Below are positions 14,118 to 21,317 of a stretch of DNA of 22,761 nucleotides, piece after piece. The stretch lies in the NCBI GenBank assembly GCA_035565335.1, contig DATMSO010000035.1:1-22761 (forward strand). Reading direction: 5' to 3'. This DNA comes from Methylovorus sp035565335. GTDB lineage: Bacteria > Pseudomonadota > Gammaproteobacteria > Burkholderiales > Methylophilaceae. Position 1 is the stretch's first letter. Every line of letters begins with the position of its first letter. The position numbers were made by a program, and so were the translations under genes. The notes under the pieces were generated by a model. That model saw only the letters and a program-made list of their open reading frames with translations, was not told the origin of the DNA and did not search any database.

Positions 14118-15602
14118 ATGTTGTCCAATTTGCTCAAGCCTTTATGGGCCAGACATCTTCTGGCCGCCCTGATCGGCGCACTTACTGTCAGCGGCTTTGC
14201 TCCTTTTTATATATATCCGGCAGGCATCCTCTCCCTCGCCGGTTTTTTCTATCTGATCACCACCACCGCGCGCAGCCGCGAAGCCGCCGCACTGGGATTC
14301 ACCTACGGCCTGGGTTTGTTTGGCGCCGGCATTTACTGGATCTACATCAGCCTGCATGATTTCGGCGGCATGCCCTTCTGGATGGCCGGGCTCGCGACGT
14401 TTTTGCTATGCGCTTTTCTGGCGCTGTTCCCCGCGGGCGTTGCCGCGCTGGGACGCCGCCGCCCTGCCGCGCAGATGCTGATTGCGCTGCCGTTGCTATG
14501 GGCCGCCTCGGAATGGATCAGAAGCTGGATATTTACCGGCTTCCCATGGCTGAGCATGGGCTATACACAAGCGCCGGATAGCCCGCTGATCGGCTATGCA
14601 CCGATTATCGGAGCCTATGGCGTTTCGCTGGTGGTAGCACTAGTCGCCAGCCTGCTGGTGAGCGCGTGCCTGCACCCTGCACGCCGCCGTTTATCCCTGG
14701 CATTGATCGCAGTGCTGGTAGCCGCTGGCTGGAGCATGAAGCAGATTGAATGGAGTGTGCCTGACGGCGAGTCGGTGAGCGTGGCTTTACTGCAGGGCAA
14801 TGTCTCGCAGGACCGCAAGTGGAACGAGGACGAGGTACTGCGCAGCATGCGCCAGTATTACGACATGGCACTCGCCAGTCAGGCGCGGCTCATTATCCTG
14901 CCGGAAACCGCCTTATCGGTGTTGCTGCAGCAGGTGCCGCAGAATTATCTGGATGGCCTCAAAGCCCACGCCCAGGCTAATGGCGGCGATATCCTCATAG
15001 GCGTCGTGGAATACGAACACGAGCAGTACTACAACAGCATGCTGAGTGTGGGCAGTGCCAACACTCAGGTTTACCGCAAATCGCATCTGGTGCCGTTTGG
15101 CGAATTTATCCCGCTGAAAAGTGTATTCGGCTGGATATACCGTGACTGGCTGAATATGCCATTGGCCGATGTCGCTCGTGGCGGCCTCGATCAGCAGCCC
15201 ATGCAGGTGGCGGACCAGCGCGTGGCCGTCAACATCTGCTATGAGGATGTATTTGGCGAGGAAATCATCCGCCAATTGCCGCAAGCCAGTGTGCTGGTGA
15301 ATACCAGCAATGATGCCTGGTATGGCGAGTCGATTGCGGCGTATCAGCACATGCAGTTTTCGCAGATGCGCGCCATCGAAACCGCGCGCATGATGCTGCG
15401 CAGCACCAATACCGGCGCCACCGCCATCATTAATACCAAAGGCGAGGTACTGGCGCATGCGCCGCATTTCATCGCCACCACTCTTGAAGGTGAGGTCCAG
15501 GGTTATGCAGGCACGACTCCGTATGTGCGCTTTGGCAATTGGCCTTTGCTGATCCTGCTGGCGGGCAGCCTCGCTCTTTTGTGGGGCCGTAAAAACAAGT
15601 AG
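14118..15602 (+). CDS. lnt: Apolipoprotein N-acyltransferase Lnt
   Basis: Lnt is an inner-membrane enzyme that adds the third acyl chain to the N terminus of lipoproteins, needed for their sorting to the outer membrane. It has 494 residues from ATG 14118. About six membrane helices (residues 10-205) precede a periplasmic nitrilase domain (about 220-470) and a last C-terminal membrane helix. The catalytic triad is visible: E263 in ILPETALS, K321 in YRKSHLVPFGEF and C374 in NICYEDVFGEE. The frame also opens with GTG at 14109, adding three residues; neither start has a good Shine-Dalgarno, and I prefer the ATG by comparison with E. coli Lnt. A possible -10 (TATACT, 14082-14087) lies upstream with no good -35. 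Confidence 0.95.
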   Translation: MLSNLLKPLWARHLLAALIGALTVSGFAPFYIYPAGILSLAGFFYLITTTARSREAAALGFTYGLGLFGAGIYWIYISLHDFGGMPFWMAGLATFLLCAFLALFPAGVAALGRRRPAAQMLIALPLLWAASEWIRSWIFTGFPWLSMGYTQAPDSPLIGYAPIIGAYGVSLVVALVASLLVSACLHPARRRLSLALIAVLVAAGWSMKQIEWSVPDGESVSVALLQGNVSQDRKWNEDEVLRSMRQYYDMALASQARLIILPETALSVLLQQVPQNYLDGLKAHAQANGGDILIGVVEYEHEQYYNSMLSVGSANTQVYRKSHLVPFGEFIPLKSVFGWIYRDWLNMPLADVARGGLDQQPMQVADQRVAVNICYEDVFGEEIIRQLPQASVLVNTSNDAWYGESIAAYQHMQFSQMRAIETARMMLRSTNTGATAIINTKGEVLAHAPHFIATTLEGEVQGYAGTTPYVRFGNWPLLILLAGSLALLWGRKNK

Positions 15603-15672
15603 AATTAGCGGTTATTTTGCCCGGCACGCCAGCCGTCAAAAAACCTGAAAATCGGCCTGGCCAACATTGACT

Positions 15673-15690
15673 GGCAGCCCATGGGCTGCC
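15673..15690. repeat. 18-bp perfect palindrome upstream of glyQ
   Basis: GGCAGCCC joined to ATGGGCTGCC makes a perfect 18-bp palindrome in the 119-nt gap between lnt and glyQ, 31 nt before the glyQ ATG. The flanks allow two more pairs (one wobble). There is no U-tract after it, so it is not a standard terminator. It follows a -35-like TTGACT (15667-15672) directly. It could be an operator or a leader hairpin. Confidence 0.5.
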
Positions 15691-15721
15691 GGATCACTCA
15701 TCAAGACTCAGAAATGGAAAT

Positions 15722-16660
15722 ATGCTGACATTTCAACAGATTATTCTCAAGCTGCAGCAATACTGGGACGCCCAGGGCTGCGCCTTGCTGCAACCGTATG
15801 ACATGGAAGTAGGCGCAGGCACCTCGCATACGGCGACCTTCCTGCGCGCGCTGGGGCCTGAGCCGTGGAAAGCGGCTTATGTGCAACCCAGCCGCCGCCC
15901 AAAAGATGGCCGTTATGGTGAAAACCCCAACCGCCTGCAGCATTATTACCAGTTTCAGGTGGTCCTCAAGCCGGCACCGGAAAACATCCTCGAGCTCTAC
16001 CTGGGCTCGCTGGAAGCTCTCGGTTTTGACCTAAAAAAGAATGACATCCGCTTTGTGGAAGATGACTGGGAAAACCCCACGCTGGGTGCCTGGGGCCTGG
16101 GCTGGGAAGTCTGGCTGAACGGCATGGAAGTCACGCAGTTCACCTACTTCCAGCAAGTCGGCGGCATCAACTGCAAACCCATCACCGGCGAAATCACCTA
16201 TGGTCTGGAACGGCTCGCCATGTACCTGCAAGGCGTGGAAAACGTCTACGACCTGGTCTATGCCAAAGGCCTGAATGGCGCGCGCGATCTTTCTTACGGC
16301 GATGTTTTCAAGCAGAACGAAGTCGAACAATCGACCTATAACTTTGAACACAGCGATGCCGAGTTTCTGTTCACTGCGTTCAACGCCCACGAGAAGCAGG
16401 CGCAACACCTGATGGAACATCAACTGGCATTGCCCGCCTACGAGCAGGTGCTGAAAGCCGCCCATACCTTCAACCTGCTGGATGCGCGCGGCGCCATTTC
16501 GGTGACGGAACGCGCCGCCTATATTGGCCGCATTCGCAATCTGGCCCGCGCCGTTGCCGCGAGCTACCTGGATAGTCGCGCCCGATTGGGCTTCCCCCTG
16601 GCCCCGAAAGCCTGGGCCGATGAAGTATTGGCACAGTTGGATAAGAAGGCCGCCGCATGA
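15722..16660 (+). CDS. glyQ: Glycyl-tRNA synthetase alpha subunit
   Basis: GlyQ is the catalytic subunit of the heterotetrameric (alpha2beta2) bacterial glycyl-tRNA synthetase, which charges tRNA-Gly in the cytoplasm. The protein has 312 residues, close to the usual 300 or so. It shows the class II core of this family: MLTFQQIILKLQQYW, CALLQPYDMEVGAGTSHTATFLRALGPEPW, AYVQPSRRPKDGRYGENPNR, and the motif with ITYGLERLAMYLQG near the ATP site. The ATG chosen starts the conserved N terminus; the ribosome binding site is weak (GAAATGGAAAT). glyS overlaps by an ATGA junction. No T-box-like leader is present, as expected for a proteobacterium. Confidence 0.98.
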   Translation: MLTFQQIILKLQQYWDAQGCALLQPYDMEVGAGTSHTATFLRALGPEPWKAAYVQPSRRPKDGRYGENPNRLQHYYQFQVVLKPAPENILELYLGSLEALGFDLKKNDIRFVEDDWENPTLGAWGLGWEVWLNGMEVTQFTYFQQVGGINCKPITGEITYGLERLAMYLQGVENVYDLVYAKGLNGARDLSYGDVFKQNEVEQSTYNFEHSDAEFLFTAFNAHEKQAQHLMEHQLALPAYEQVLKAAHTFNLLDARGAISVTERAAYIGRIRNLARAVAASYLDSRARLGFPLAPKAWADEVLAQLDKKAAA

Positions 16661-18762
16661 AGCAGAATCTGTTAGTTGAATTATTCGTAGAAGAACTCCC
16701 GCCCAAAGCGCTCAATAAACTGGGAGAAGCATTCTCCGGCGCATTACTGGAAGGCCTGAAATCCCAGGGCTTGACCAGTGAGACCTCGCAGGTCACGGCC
16801 TACGCCTCGCCGCGTCGCCTGGCAGCGCATATCAGCGATGTGGTCGCCAAGGCGGCGGACAAGACTTTGTCGCACAAACTCATGCCTGCGACCGTTGGCC
16901 TGGATGCCAATGGCAATGCCACGCCAGCACTGCTTAAAAAATTGGCCGCCCTGGGCGCAGATGAATCCGCCATCAGCCAGCTCAAACGCGAGCATGACGG
17001 CAAGGCCGACATTCTGTTTCTGGAAGGCACAGCAGCAGGCGCCACCCTCACCGAAGGTCTGCAAAAAGCCCTCGATGATGCACTGGCGAAACTGCCTATC
17101 CCCAAGGTCATGACTTACCAGCTGCAGGATGGCTGGTCCAGCGTCAATTTTGTACGTCCGGCCCACGGCCTGGTCGCTCTGCATGGTAGTGAGGTACTGC
17201 ATATCAGCGCGCTGGGCCTGCAATCCGGCAACACCACGCAAGGGCATCGCTTTGAAGCCAAGGTCAGCCCGGTCACGCTACGGCATGCCGATGACTATGC
17301 GCGCCAGCTGCAGGAAGAAGGCGCCGTCATTGCCAGCTTTGCGGAGCGGCGTGCCGAGATTGTGCGGCAGCTTCAAGCGGCGGCAGCCAAGGCTGGCACT
17401 GCGTTAACACCGATTGAAGATGAAGCTCTGCTGGACGAAGTCACCGCGCTGGTGGAACGCCCGAATGTATTGCTAGGCCAGTTTGAAGATGAGTTTCTGC
17501 AGGTGCCGCAGGAATGCCTGATCCTGACCATGAAGGCCAATCAGAAGTATTTCCCGCTGCTGAGCGCCAACGGCCAGCTCAGCAACAAATTCCTCATCGT
17601 GTCGAATATTTCGCCGGAAGATGCCAGCGCCGTAATCGGCGGTAATGAGCGTGTGGTGCGCCCGCGCCTGGCGGATGCGAAGTTCTTCTTTGATCAGGAT
17701 CGCAAGAAAACCCTGGAAAGCCGTCTGGCATCCCTGGACAAAGTGGTTTACCACAACAAGCTGGGTTCGCAAGGCCAGCGCACCGCACGTGTTGCCAGCA
17801 TTGCCGAGGCCATTGGCCAGCAACTGGGTGGAGATGTGCTGGCAAGCAAAGCCGCCCAGGCCGCGCGTCTGGCCAAGGCTGATCTGGTCACCGATATGGT
17901 CGGCGAATTCCCTGAACTGCAAGGCATCATGGGGCGCTACTATGCGCAGCATGAAGGTCTGGATCAGGATGTCGCCTATGCCATTGAAGACCACTACAAG
18001 CCACGCTTTGCCGGCGATGAATTGCCGCGCAATCAGGTCGGGGTGGTGGTAGCCCTGGCAGACAAACTGGAAACCCTGTGCGGCATGTTCGGCATCGGCC
18101 AGATTCCCAGTGGCGACAAAGATCCTTTTGCCTTGCGTCGCCATGCACTTGGTGTTGTGCGCCTGCTGATTGAAAACAATCTGGCGCTCACCCTGGATAC
18201 CTTGCTGAATACCACCTTTGAGTGCTTTGAAGCGGATGTTGAAAATGCGTCGCCCGCCTTGCGCAGCTTTATCTACGACCGCCTCTCCGGCAGCCTGCGC
18301 GAGCAAGGCTACAGCGCTCAGGAAGTCGATGCGGTGCTGGCGCTTGAGCCACAGCAACTGGCGGACATTGCCAAACGCCTGGAAGCCGTGAAGGCGTTTG
18401 CGGCCTTGCCCGAAGCGGACAGCCTAGCCGCAGCCAACAAGCGCGTGGGCAATATCCTGAAAAAAGCCGAAGGCGATGTGCAAGCCAGCATCAATCAAAG
18501 CCTGTTGGTAGAACCGGCAGAACTGGCCTTGGCCCAAGCCTTGAACAGCGTGACGCCACAGGCGGATAGCGCGTTTGCCGCCGGTGATTACCGTGCCTCG
18601 CTACAAACATTGGCGGCGTTGCGTGCCCCTGTGGATGCGTTCTTTGATGGCGTCATGGTCAATGCAGAAGACCCGGCACTCAAGGCCAACCGCCTTGGCT
18701 TGCTGGCCAGCCTGCATCAAGCCATGAACCGGGTGGCCGATCTGTCGCGATTGGCAGGCTAA
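16657..18762 (+). CDS. glyS: Glycyl-tRNA synthetase beta subunit
   Basis: GlyS is the beta subunit that recognises tRNA-Gly and is required for activity with GlyQ. It has 701 residues, normal for the family (about 690). The N terminus LLVELFVEELPPKAL and YASPRRLAAHI are family hallmarks. The central region includes VPQECLILTMKANQKYFPLL, GGNERVVRPRLADAKFFFDQDR and MVGEFPELQGIMGRYYA. The section around residues 440-500, with DKLETLCGMFGIGQIPSGDKDPFALRR, is the HD-like part. A DALR-type anticodon-binding domain lies at about 590-690. The start overlaps the glyQ stop by 4 nt (ATGA), giving coupled, balanced synthesis. gmhB begins 2 nt after the stop. Confidence 0.98.
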   Translation: MKQNLLVELFVEELPPKALNKLGEAFSGALLEGLKSQGLTSETSQVTAYASPRRLAAHISDVVAKAADKTLSHKLMPATVGLDANGNATPALLKKLAALGADESAISQLKREHDGKADILFLEGTAAGATLTEGLQKALDDALAKLPIPKVMTYQLQDGWSSVNFVRPAHGLVALHGSEVLHISALGLQSGNTTQGHRFEAKVSPVTLRHADDYARQLQEEGAVIASFAERRAEIVRQLQAAAAKAGTALTPIEDEALLDEVTALVERPNVLLGQFEDEFLQVPQECLILTMKANQKYFPLLSANGQLSNKFLIVSNISPEDASAVIGGNERVVRPRLADAKFFFDQDRKKTLESRLASLDKVVYHNKLGSQGQRTARVASIAEAIGQQLGGDVLASKAAQAARLAKADLVTDMVGEFPELQGIMGRYYAQHEGLDQDVAYAIEDHYKPRFAGDELPRNQVGVVVALADKLETLCGMFGIGQIPSGDKDPFALRRHALGVVRLLIENNLALTLDTLLNTTFECFEADVENASPALRSFIYDRLSGSLREQGYSAQEVDAVLALEPQQLADIAKRLEAVKAFAALPEADSLAAANKRVGNILKKAEGDVQASINQSLLVEPAELALAQALNSVTPQADSAFAAGDYRASLQTLAALRAPVDAFFDGVMVNAEDPALKANRLGLLASLHQAMNRVADLSRLAG

Positions 18763-18764
18763 GC

Positions 18765-19307
18765 ATGAAACTGGTGATATTGGACCGCGATGGCGTCATT
18801 AACCACGACTCGCCACACTTCATCAAAAGCCCGAATGAGTGGATTCCCATCCCGGGCAGCCTGGAGGCCATTGCGCTGCTGAACCAAAGCGGCTTTCGCG
18901 TCGCGCTGGCGACCAACCAGTCCGGCATCGGGCGTGGGCTGTTTGACATGGCAACGCTGAATGCCATCCATGACAAGATGCACCGTAGCCTGAGCCAGCT
19001 CGGCGGCCGTATTGATGCCCTGTTTTATTGCCCGCATGCGGCGGAAGCCAAGTGTGATTGCCGCAAGCCCAAGGCCGGCATGCTGGAGGAAATCGGCCGC
19101 CGCTTTGGCATGGACCTGAAGGGCGCACCTTGCGTGGGCGATTCCCTGCGAGATCTGCAGGCGGGCGTGGCCTGCGGCTGTCAGCCCATACTCGTGCGCA
19201 CCGGCAAAGGCGAGGCAACCTTGCAAGCCGGTGGCCTGCCGGAAAACACCTGGATTTGCGCGGACCTGGCAGAAGCTGTTCAGCGCATCATCGCGGAAGA
19301 CAAATAA
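18765..19307 (+). CDS. gmhB: D-glycero-beta-D-manno-heptose-1,7-bisphosphate 7-phosphatase
   Basis: GmhB removes the 7-phosphate in ADP-heptose synthesis for the LPS inner core. It is a cytoplasmic HAD-family phosphatase of 180 residues. The catalytic motif is LDRDGVIN with D7 and D9, motif II is ATNQSGIGRG (T50-N51), and motif III is KPKAG with the Mg2+-binding D126 in VGDSLRD. The zinc loop that marks this family is present as C89-x-H91 and C97-x-C99. The gene starts 2 nt after the glyS stop and is followed without a gap by plsC. Closely related histidinol-phosphatases share the fold, but the LPS/lipid neighbourhood favours GmhB. Confidence 0.94.
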   Translation: MKLVILDRDGVINHDSPHFIKSPNEWIPIPGSLEAIALLNQSGFRVALATNQSGIGRGLFDMATLNAIHDKMHRSLSQLGGRIDALFYCPHAAEAKCDCRKPKAGMLEEIGRRFGMDLKGAPCVGDSLRDLQAGVACGCQPILVRTGKGEATLQAGGLPENTWICADLAEAVQRIIAEDK

Positions 19308-20024
19308 ATGCTGGTTTTGCGCTCGCTGCTCTACACCCTCGGCATGTGGCTATTAACGCCCATTTATGCCCTGATCGCCATTCTCACCTTTCCCTTGCCG
19401 CCTGTGGTGCGCTACCAGATCATCTCCGGCTGGGCACGCAGCATGCTCTGGTGGCTGCGCATCACCTGTGGTACACGCTATCGCATCATCGGACAGGAAA
19501 ATATTCCCAGCACGCCCAGCATCATTCTGGCCAAGCATCAATCCGCCTGGGAAACCCTGGCCTTTCAGCAGATTTTCCCACCGCAGGTATGGGTCTTGAA
19601 ACGTGAGCTGCTGTGGATTCCCTTCTTTGGCTGGGGTCTCGCCATGACATCGCCGATTGCCATCAATCGCTCGGCGGGCCGCGAAGCACTCAAGCAGATG
19701 GTGGCCCAAGGTAAGGACCGCCTGAAAAAGGGCTTCTGGGTGGTGATATTCCCCGAAGGCACGCGCATGGCCCCCGGCACCCGTGGCAAATACCATATTG
19801 GCGGCGCCTGGTTGGCAACGCATACCCATAGTGATGTCGTTCCGGTCGCCCACAACGCGGGGATGCTGTGGCCCAAGAATTCGTTTCTGAAAAAACCAGG
19901 CACCATCACGGTTCATATCGGCCCGGTAATTTCCAGCGCCGGCTTGAAGCCGGATGAACTGAATCAGCGTGTGGAAGCATGGATAGAATCGGCCATGGCG
20001 GAGCTTCCATCCAGCCATGCCTGA
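19308..20024 (+). CDS. plsC: 1-acyl-sn-glycerol-3-phosphate acyltransferase
   Basis: This is probably the second acyltransferase of phosphatidic acid synthesis, located at the inner membrane. It has 238 residues. A hydrophobic N terminus (about 5-33) is followed by the PlsC acyltransferase domain. Motif I reads KHQSAWET: the catalytic His is H77 and the position normally occupied by Asp in HX4D is Glu (E82). The glycerol-phosphate-binding motif IFPEGTR (147-153) is standard. The KHQSxWE version is, to my knowledge, common in one branch of proteobacterial PlsC proteins, so I read it as a family variant, not a defect. The ATG abuts the gmhB stop codon, and its stop overlaps the next gene by 8 nt. 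The acyl acceptor is inferred from the family. Confidence 0.9.
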   Translation: MLVLRSLLYTLGMWLLTPIYALIAILTFPLPPVVRYQIISGWARSMLWWLRITCGTRYRIIGQENIPSTPSIILAKHQSAWETLAFQQIFPPQVWVLKRELLWIPFFGWGLAMTSPIAINRSAGREALKQMVAQGKDRLKKGFWVVIFPEGTRMAPGTRGKYHIGGAWLATHTHSDVVPVAHNAGMLWPKNSFLKKPGTITVHIGPVISSAGLKPDELNQRVEAWIESAMAELPSSHA

Positions 20025-20727
20025 GCTTGCCCTGGCAGATGGCACGCGTTTGCCCTATGAACTGAAGCGCAGCAGCAAGCGGCGCTCCATCGGGCTGCGC
20101 ATCGGTGAGCAAGGTCTGGTGGTCTCTATCCCGCAACGGCTGAGCCTGCGCGAACTCGATGCCCTGTTGCAAAGCAAGCGCGACTGGATACAGCAAAAAG
20201 TCCAACAACAAGCCGCCGCCAGAGTACCCGCCATGCATTGGCAGGATGGCGAAACCCTCTGGCTGCTGGGCAGCGCGCTGCCGCTGTCTGTGGCGGCGGA
20301 CAGCCGCAATCGCGCCATCCATAGTGATGGTAGTCGTGTGGATGTGCGCCTCACCGACATCGGCGATACTGCCATGATCAAACGCCGGGTGACGCATTGG
20401 TACAAGCAATTGGCAATGGTTGATTTCAGCCGCCGCACAGAGTTACTGGTGCAAAAGCTGGGGCTGCCGACACCGCCAATCGCCTTGTCCAGCGCCCGTA
20501 GCCGCTGGGGCAGCTGTAACTCCAAAGGAGAAATCCGGTTGAACTGGCGCCTGATCCAGGCCCCGCCGCATATCATTCAGTACGTGATTGCGCATGAATT
20601 GGCGCATCTCAAGGAAATGAACCACTCCGCCCGCTTCTGGGCCATCGTCGCGCAGCTTTTTCCCCGCTATCGCGAGGCTGAAGCAGAGTTGCGACAGCTA
20701 TCCCGCCAGTTGCATCGCATCGATTAA
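20017..20727 (+). CDS. YgjP-type zinc metallohydrolase (DUF45)
   Basis: This 236-residue protein is of the YgjP/WLM (DUF45, M48-like) family, predicted metal-dependent hydrolases with no settled substrate. The N terminus contains the family's beta-rich region (ELKRSSKRRSIGLRI, VSIPQRLSLREL). The C-terminal metallopeptidase-like domain begins with SSARSRWGSCNSKGEIRLNWRLI and holds the zinc motif H193-E194-x2-H197 (AHELAHLKEMNHSARFW), with H203 in the conserved NHS segment. There is no signal peptide or membrane segment, so it should be cytoplasmic. The ATG at 20017 overlaps the end of plsC by 8 nt, making it the last gene of the glyQ-glyS-gmhB-plsC run. It ends 10 nt before the nsrR operator repeat. 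Confidence 0.85.
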   Translation: MPELALADGTRLPYELKRSSKRRSIGLRIGEQGLVVSIPQRLSLRELDALLQSKRDWIQQKVQQQAAARVPAMHWQDGETLWLLGSALPLSVAADSRNRAIHSDGSRVDVRLTDIGDTAMIKRRVTHWYKQLAMVDFSRRTELLVQKLGLPTPPIALSSARSRWGSCNSKGEIRLNWRLIQAPPHIIQYVIAHELAHLKEMNHSARFWAIVAQLFPRYREAEAELRQLSRQLHRID

Positions 20728-20737
20728 ACGCCACCAG

Positions 20738-20772
20738 ATAATATTGTTGCTTTATAGATGCAACAATATTAT
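20738..20772 (+). promoter_or_regulatory. nsrR operator-promoter (NsrR-like site)
   Basis: A perfect 13-bp inverted repeat (arms 20738-20750 and 20760-20772, 9-nt centre) contains a 23-bp core at 20744-20766 with the 11-1-11 layout of known NsrR sites. Its TGC-N-TT half-site core matches the gamma-proteobacterial NsrR consensus only in part. Within it, TTGTTG (20744-20749) and TATTAT (20767-20772) are 17 bp apart and could be -35 and -10 boxes; GATAAT at 20737-20742 is another -10 candidate. A very similar core lies before hmp, so I infer autoregulation by NsrR. Confidence 0.65.
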
Positions 20773-20781
20773 GATGCCCCC

Positions 20782-21234
20782 ATGCAATTAACCAAGTTCA
20801 CAGATCTGGGCCTGCGCGTGCTGATGTACGTTTCGCAAAGCACGCATACGCGCATGGTGTCGATTACCGAGATGGCACAGCAGCTTAATGTGCCACGCAA
20901 TCATCTCATCAAGGTGGTGACATTTCTGAACAAGACCGGCTGGATACAGGCAACACGCGGGCCGGGCGGTGGATTGCGTCTGGGTGTTGACCCGGCGCAT
21001 CTGAGCTTGGGTTTGGTTGTGAGTACGCTGGAGGGCAAGCAGTCATTGGTCGATTGCGCACAACCGCCCTGTCCGTTAGCAGGCAATTGCGGACTTAAAG
21101 GCGCACTGGATGAAAGCCTGTCCGTGTTCTATCGGCATCTGGATACGTACACGCTGGCGGATGTAACCCCTCGACATACCGGCGACATTATCGTGCGCCT
21201 GCAACAGCAGCACCTTCAAACCATGACCGCATAA
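20782..21234 (+). CDS. nsrR: Rrf2-family NO-sensing repressor NsrR
   Basis: NsrR is a Fe-S cluster repressor that loses DNA binding when nitric oxide attacks the cluster, turning on NO detoxification genes. From ATG 20782 it has 150 residues. An Rrf2 winged helix-turn-helix (about 1-70) begins MQLTKFTDLGLRVLMYV and includes VPRNHLIKVVTFLNKTGW. The three cluster cysteines are C92-x4-C97-x5-C103 (the E. coli spacing), and D8, the fourth ligand reported for NsrR, is present. An in-frame ATG at 20758 would add eight residues but lies inside the operator repeat and departs from the family start, so I reject it. No Shine-Dalgarno precedes 20782. hmp, the classic NsrR target, follows. Confidence 0.93.
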   Translation: MQLTKFTDLGLRVLMYVSQSTHTRMVSITEMAQQLNVPRNHLIKVVTFLNKTGWIQATRGPGGGLRLGVDPAHLSLGLVVSTLEGKQSLVDCAQPPCPLAGNCGLKGALDESLSVFYRHLDTYTLADVTPRHTGDIIVRLQQQHLQTMTA

Positions 21235-21253
21235 GATCATGGGCAACGACCCG

Positions 21254-21273
21254 CCGGGCTAACCCGGTTTTTT
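21254..21273 (+). terminator. Rho-independent terminator of nsrR
   Basis: A CCGGG/CCCGG stem (21254-21258 with 21263-21267, loop CTAA, one extra G-T pair possible) is followed directly by six T residues (21268-21273). It lies 19 nt past the nsrR stop and 11 nt before the hmp operator, separating the two genes into independent transcripts. Confidence 0.7.
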
Positions 21274-21283
21274 AATAGTCATA

Positions 21284-21306
21284 TTGTTTCATTTTATATA
21301 CAACAT
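21284..21306 (+). promoter_or_regulatory. hmp operator (NsrR-like site)
   Basis: This 23-bp imperfect inverted repeat (left half TTGTTTCATTT, right half ATATACAACAT) aligns without gaps to the core before nsrR at 20744. The two share the TTGTT and CAACA ends at identical spacing and an AT-rich centre. The right part (TATATA, 21295-21300) may serve as the -10. The hmp ribosome binding site AAGGA follows at 21307-21311. Confidence 0.65.
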
Positions 21307-21317
21307 AAGGACACATC

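Noticed and set aside
15603..15721. T-box leader upstream of glyQ
   Set aside because: T-boxes are found mainly in Firmicutes and relatives; the gap is short and lacks the T-box sequence.
20758..20781. Longer NsrR start adding eight residues
   Set aside because: That ATG lies in the operator repeat, and the family start MQLTKFTDLGLR is at 20782.
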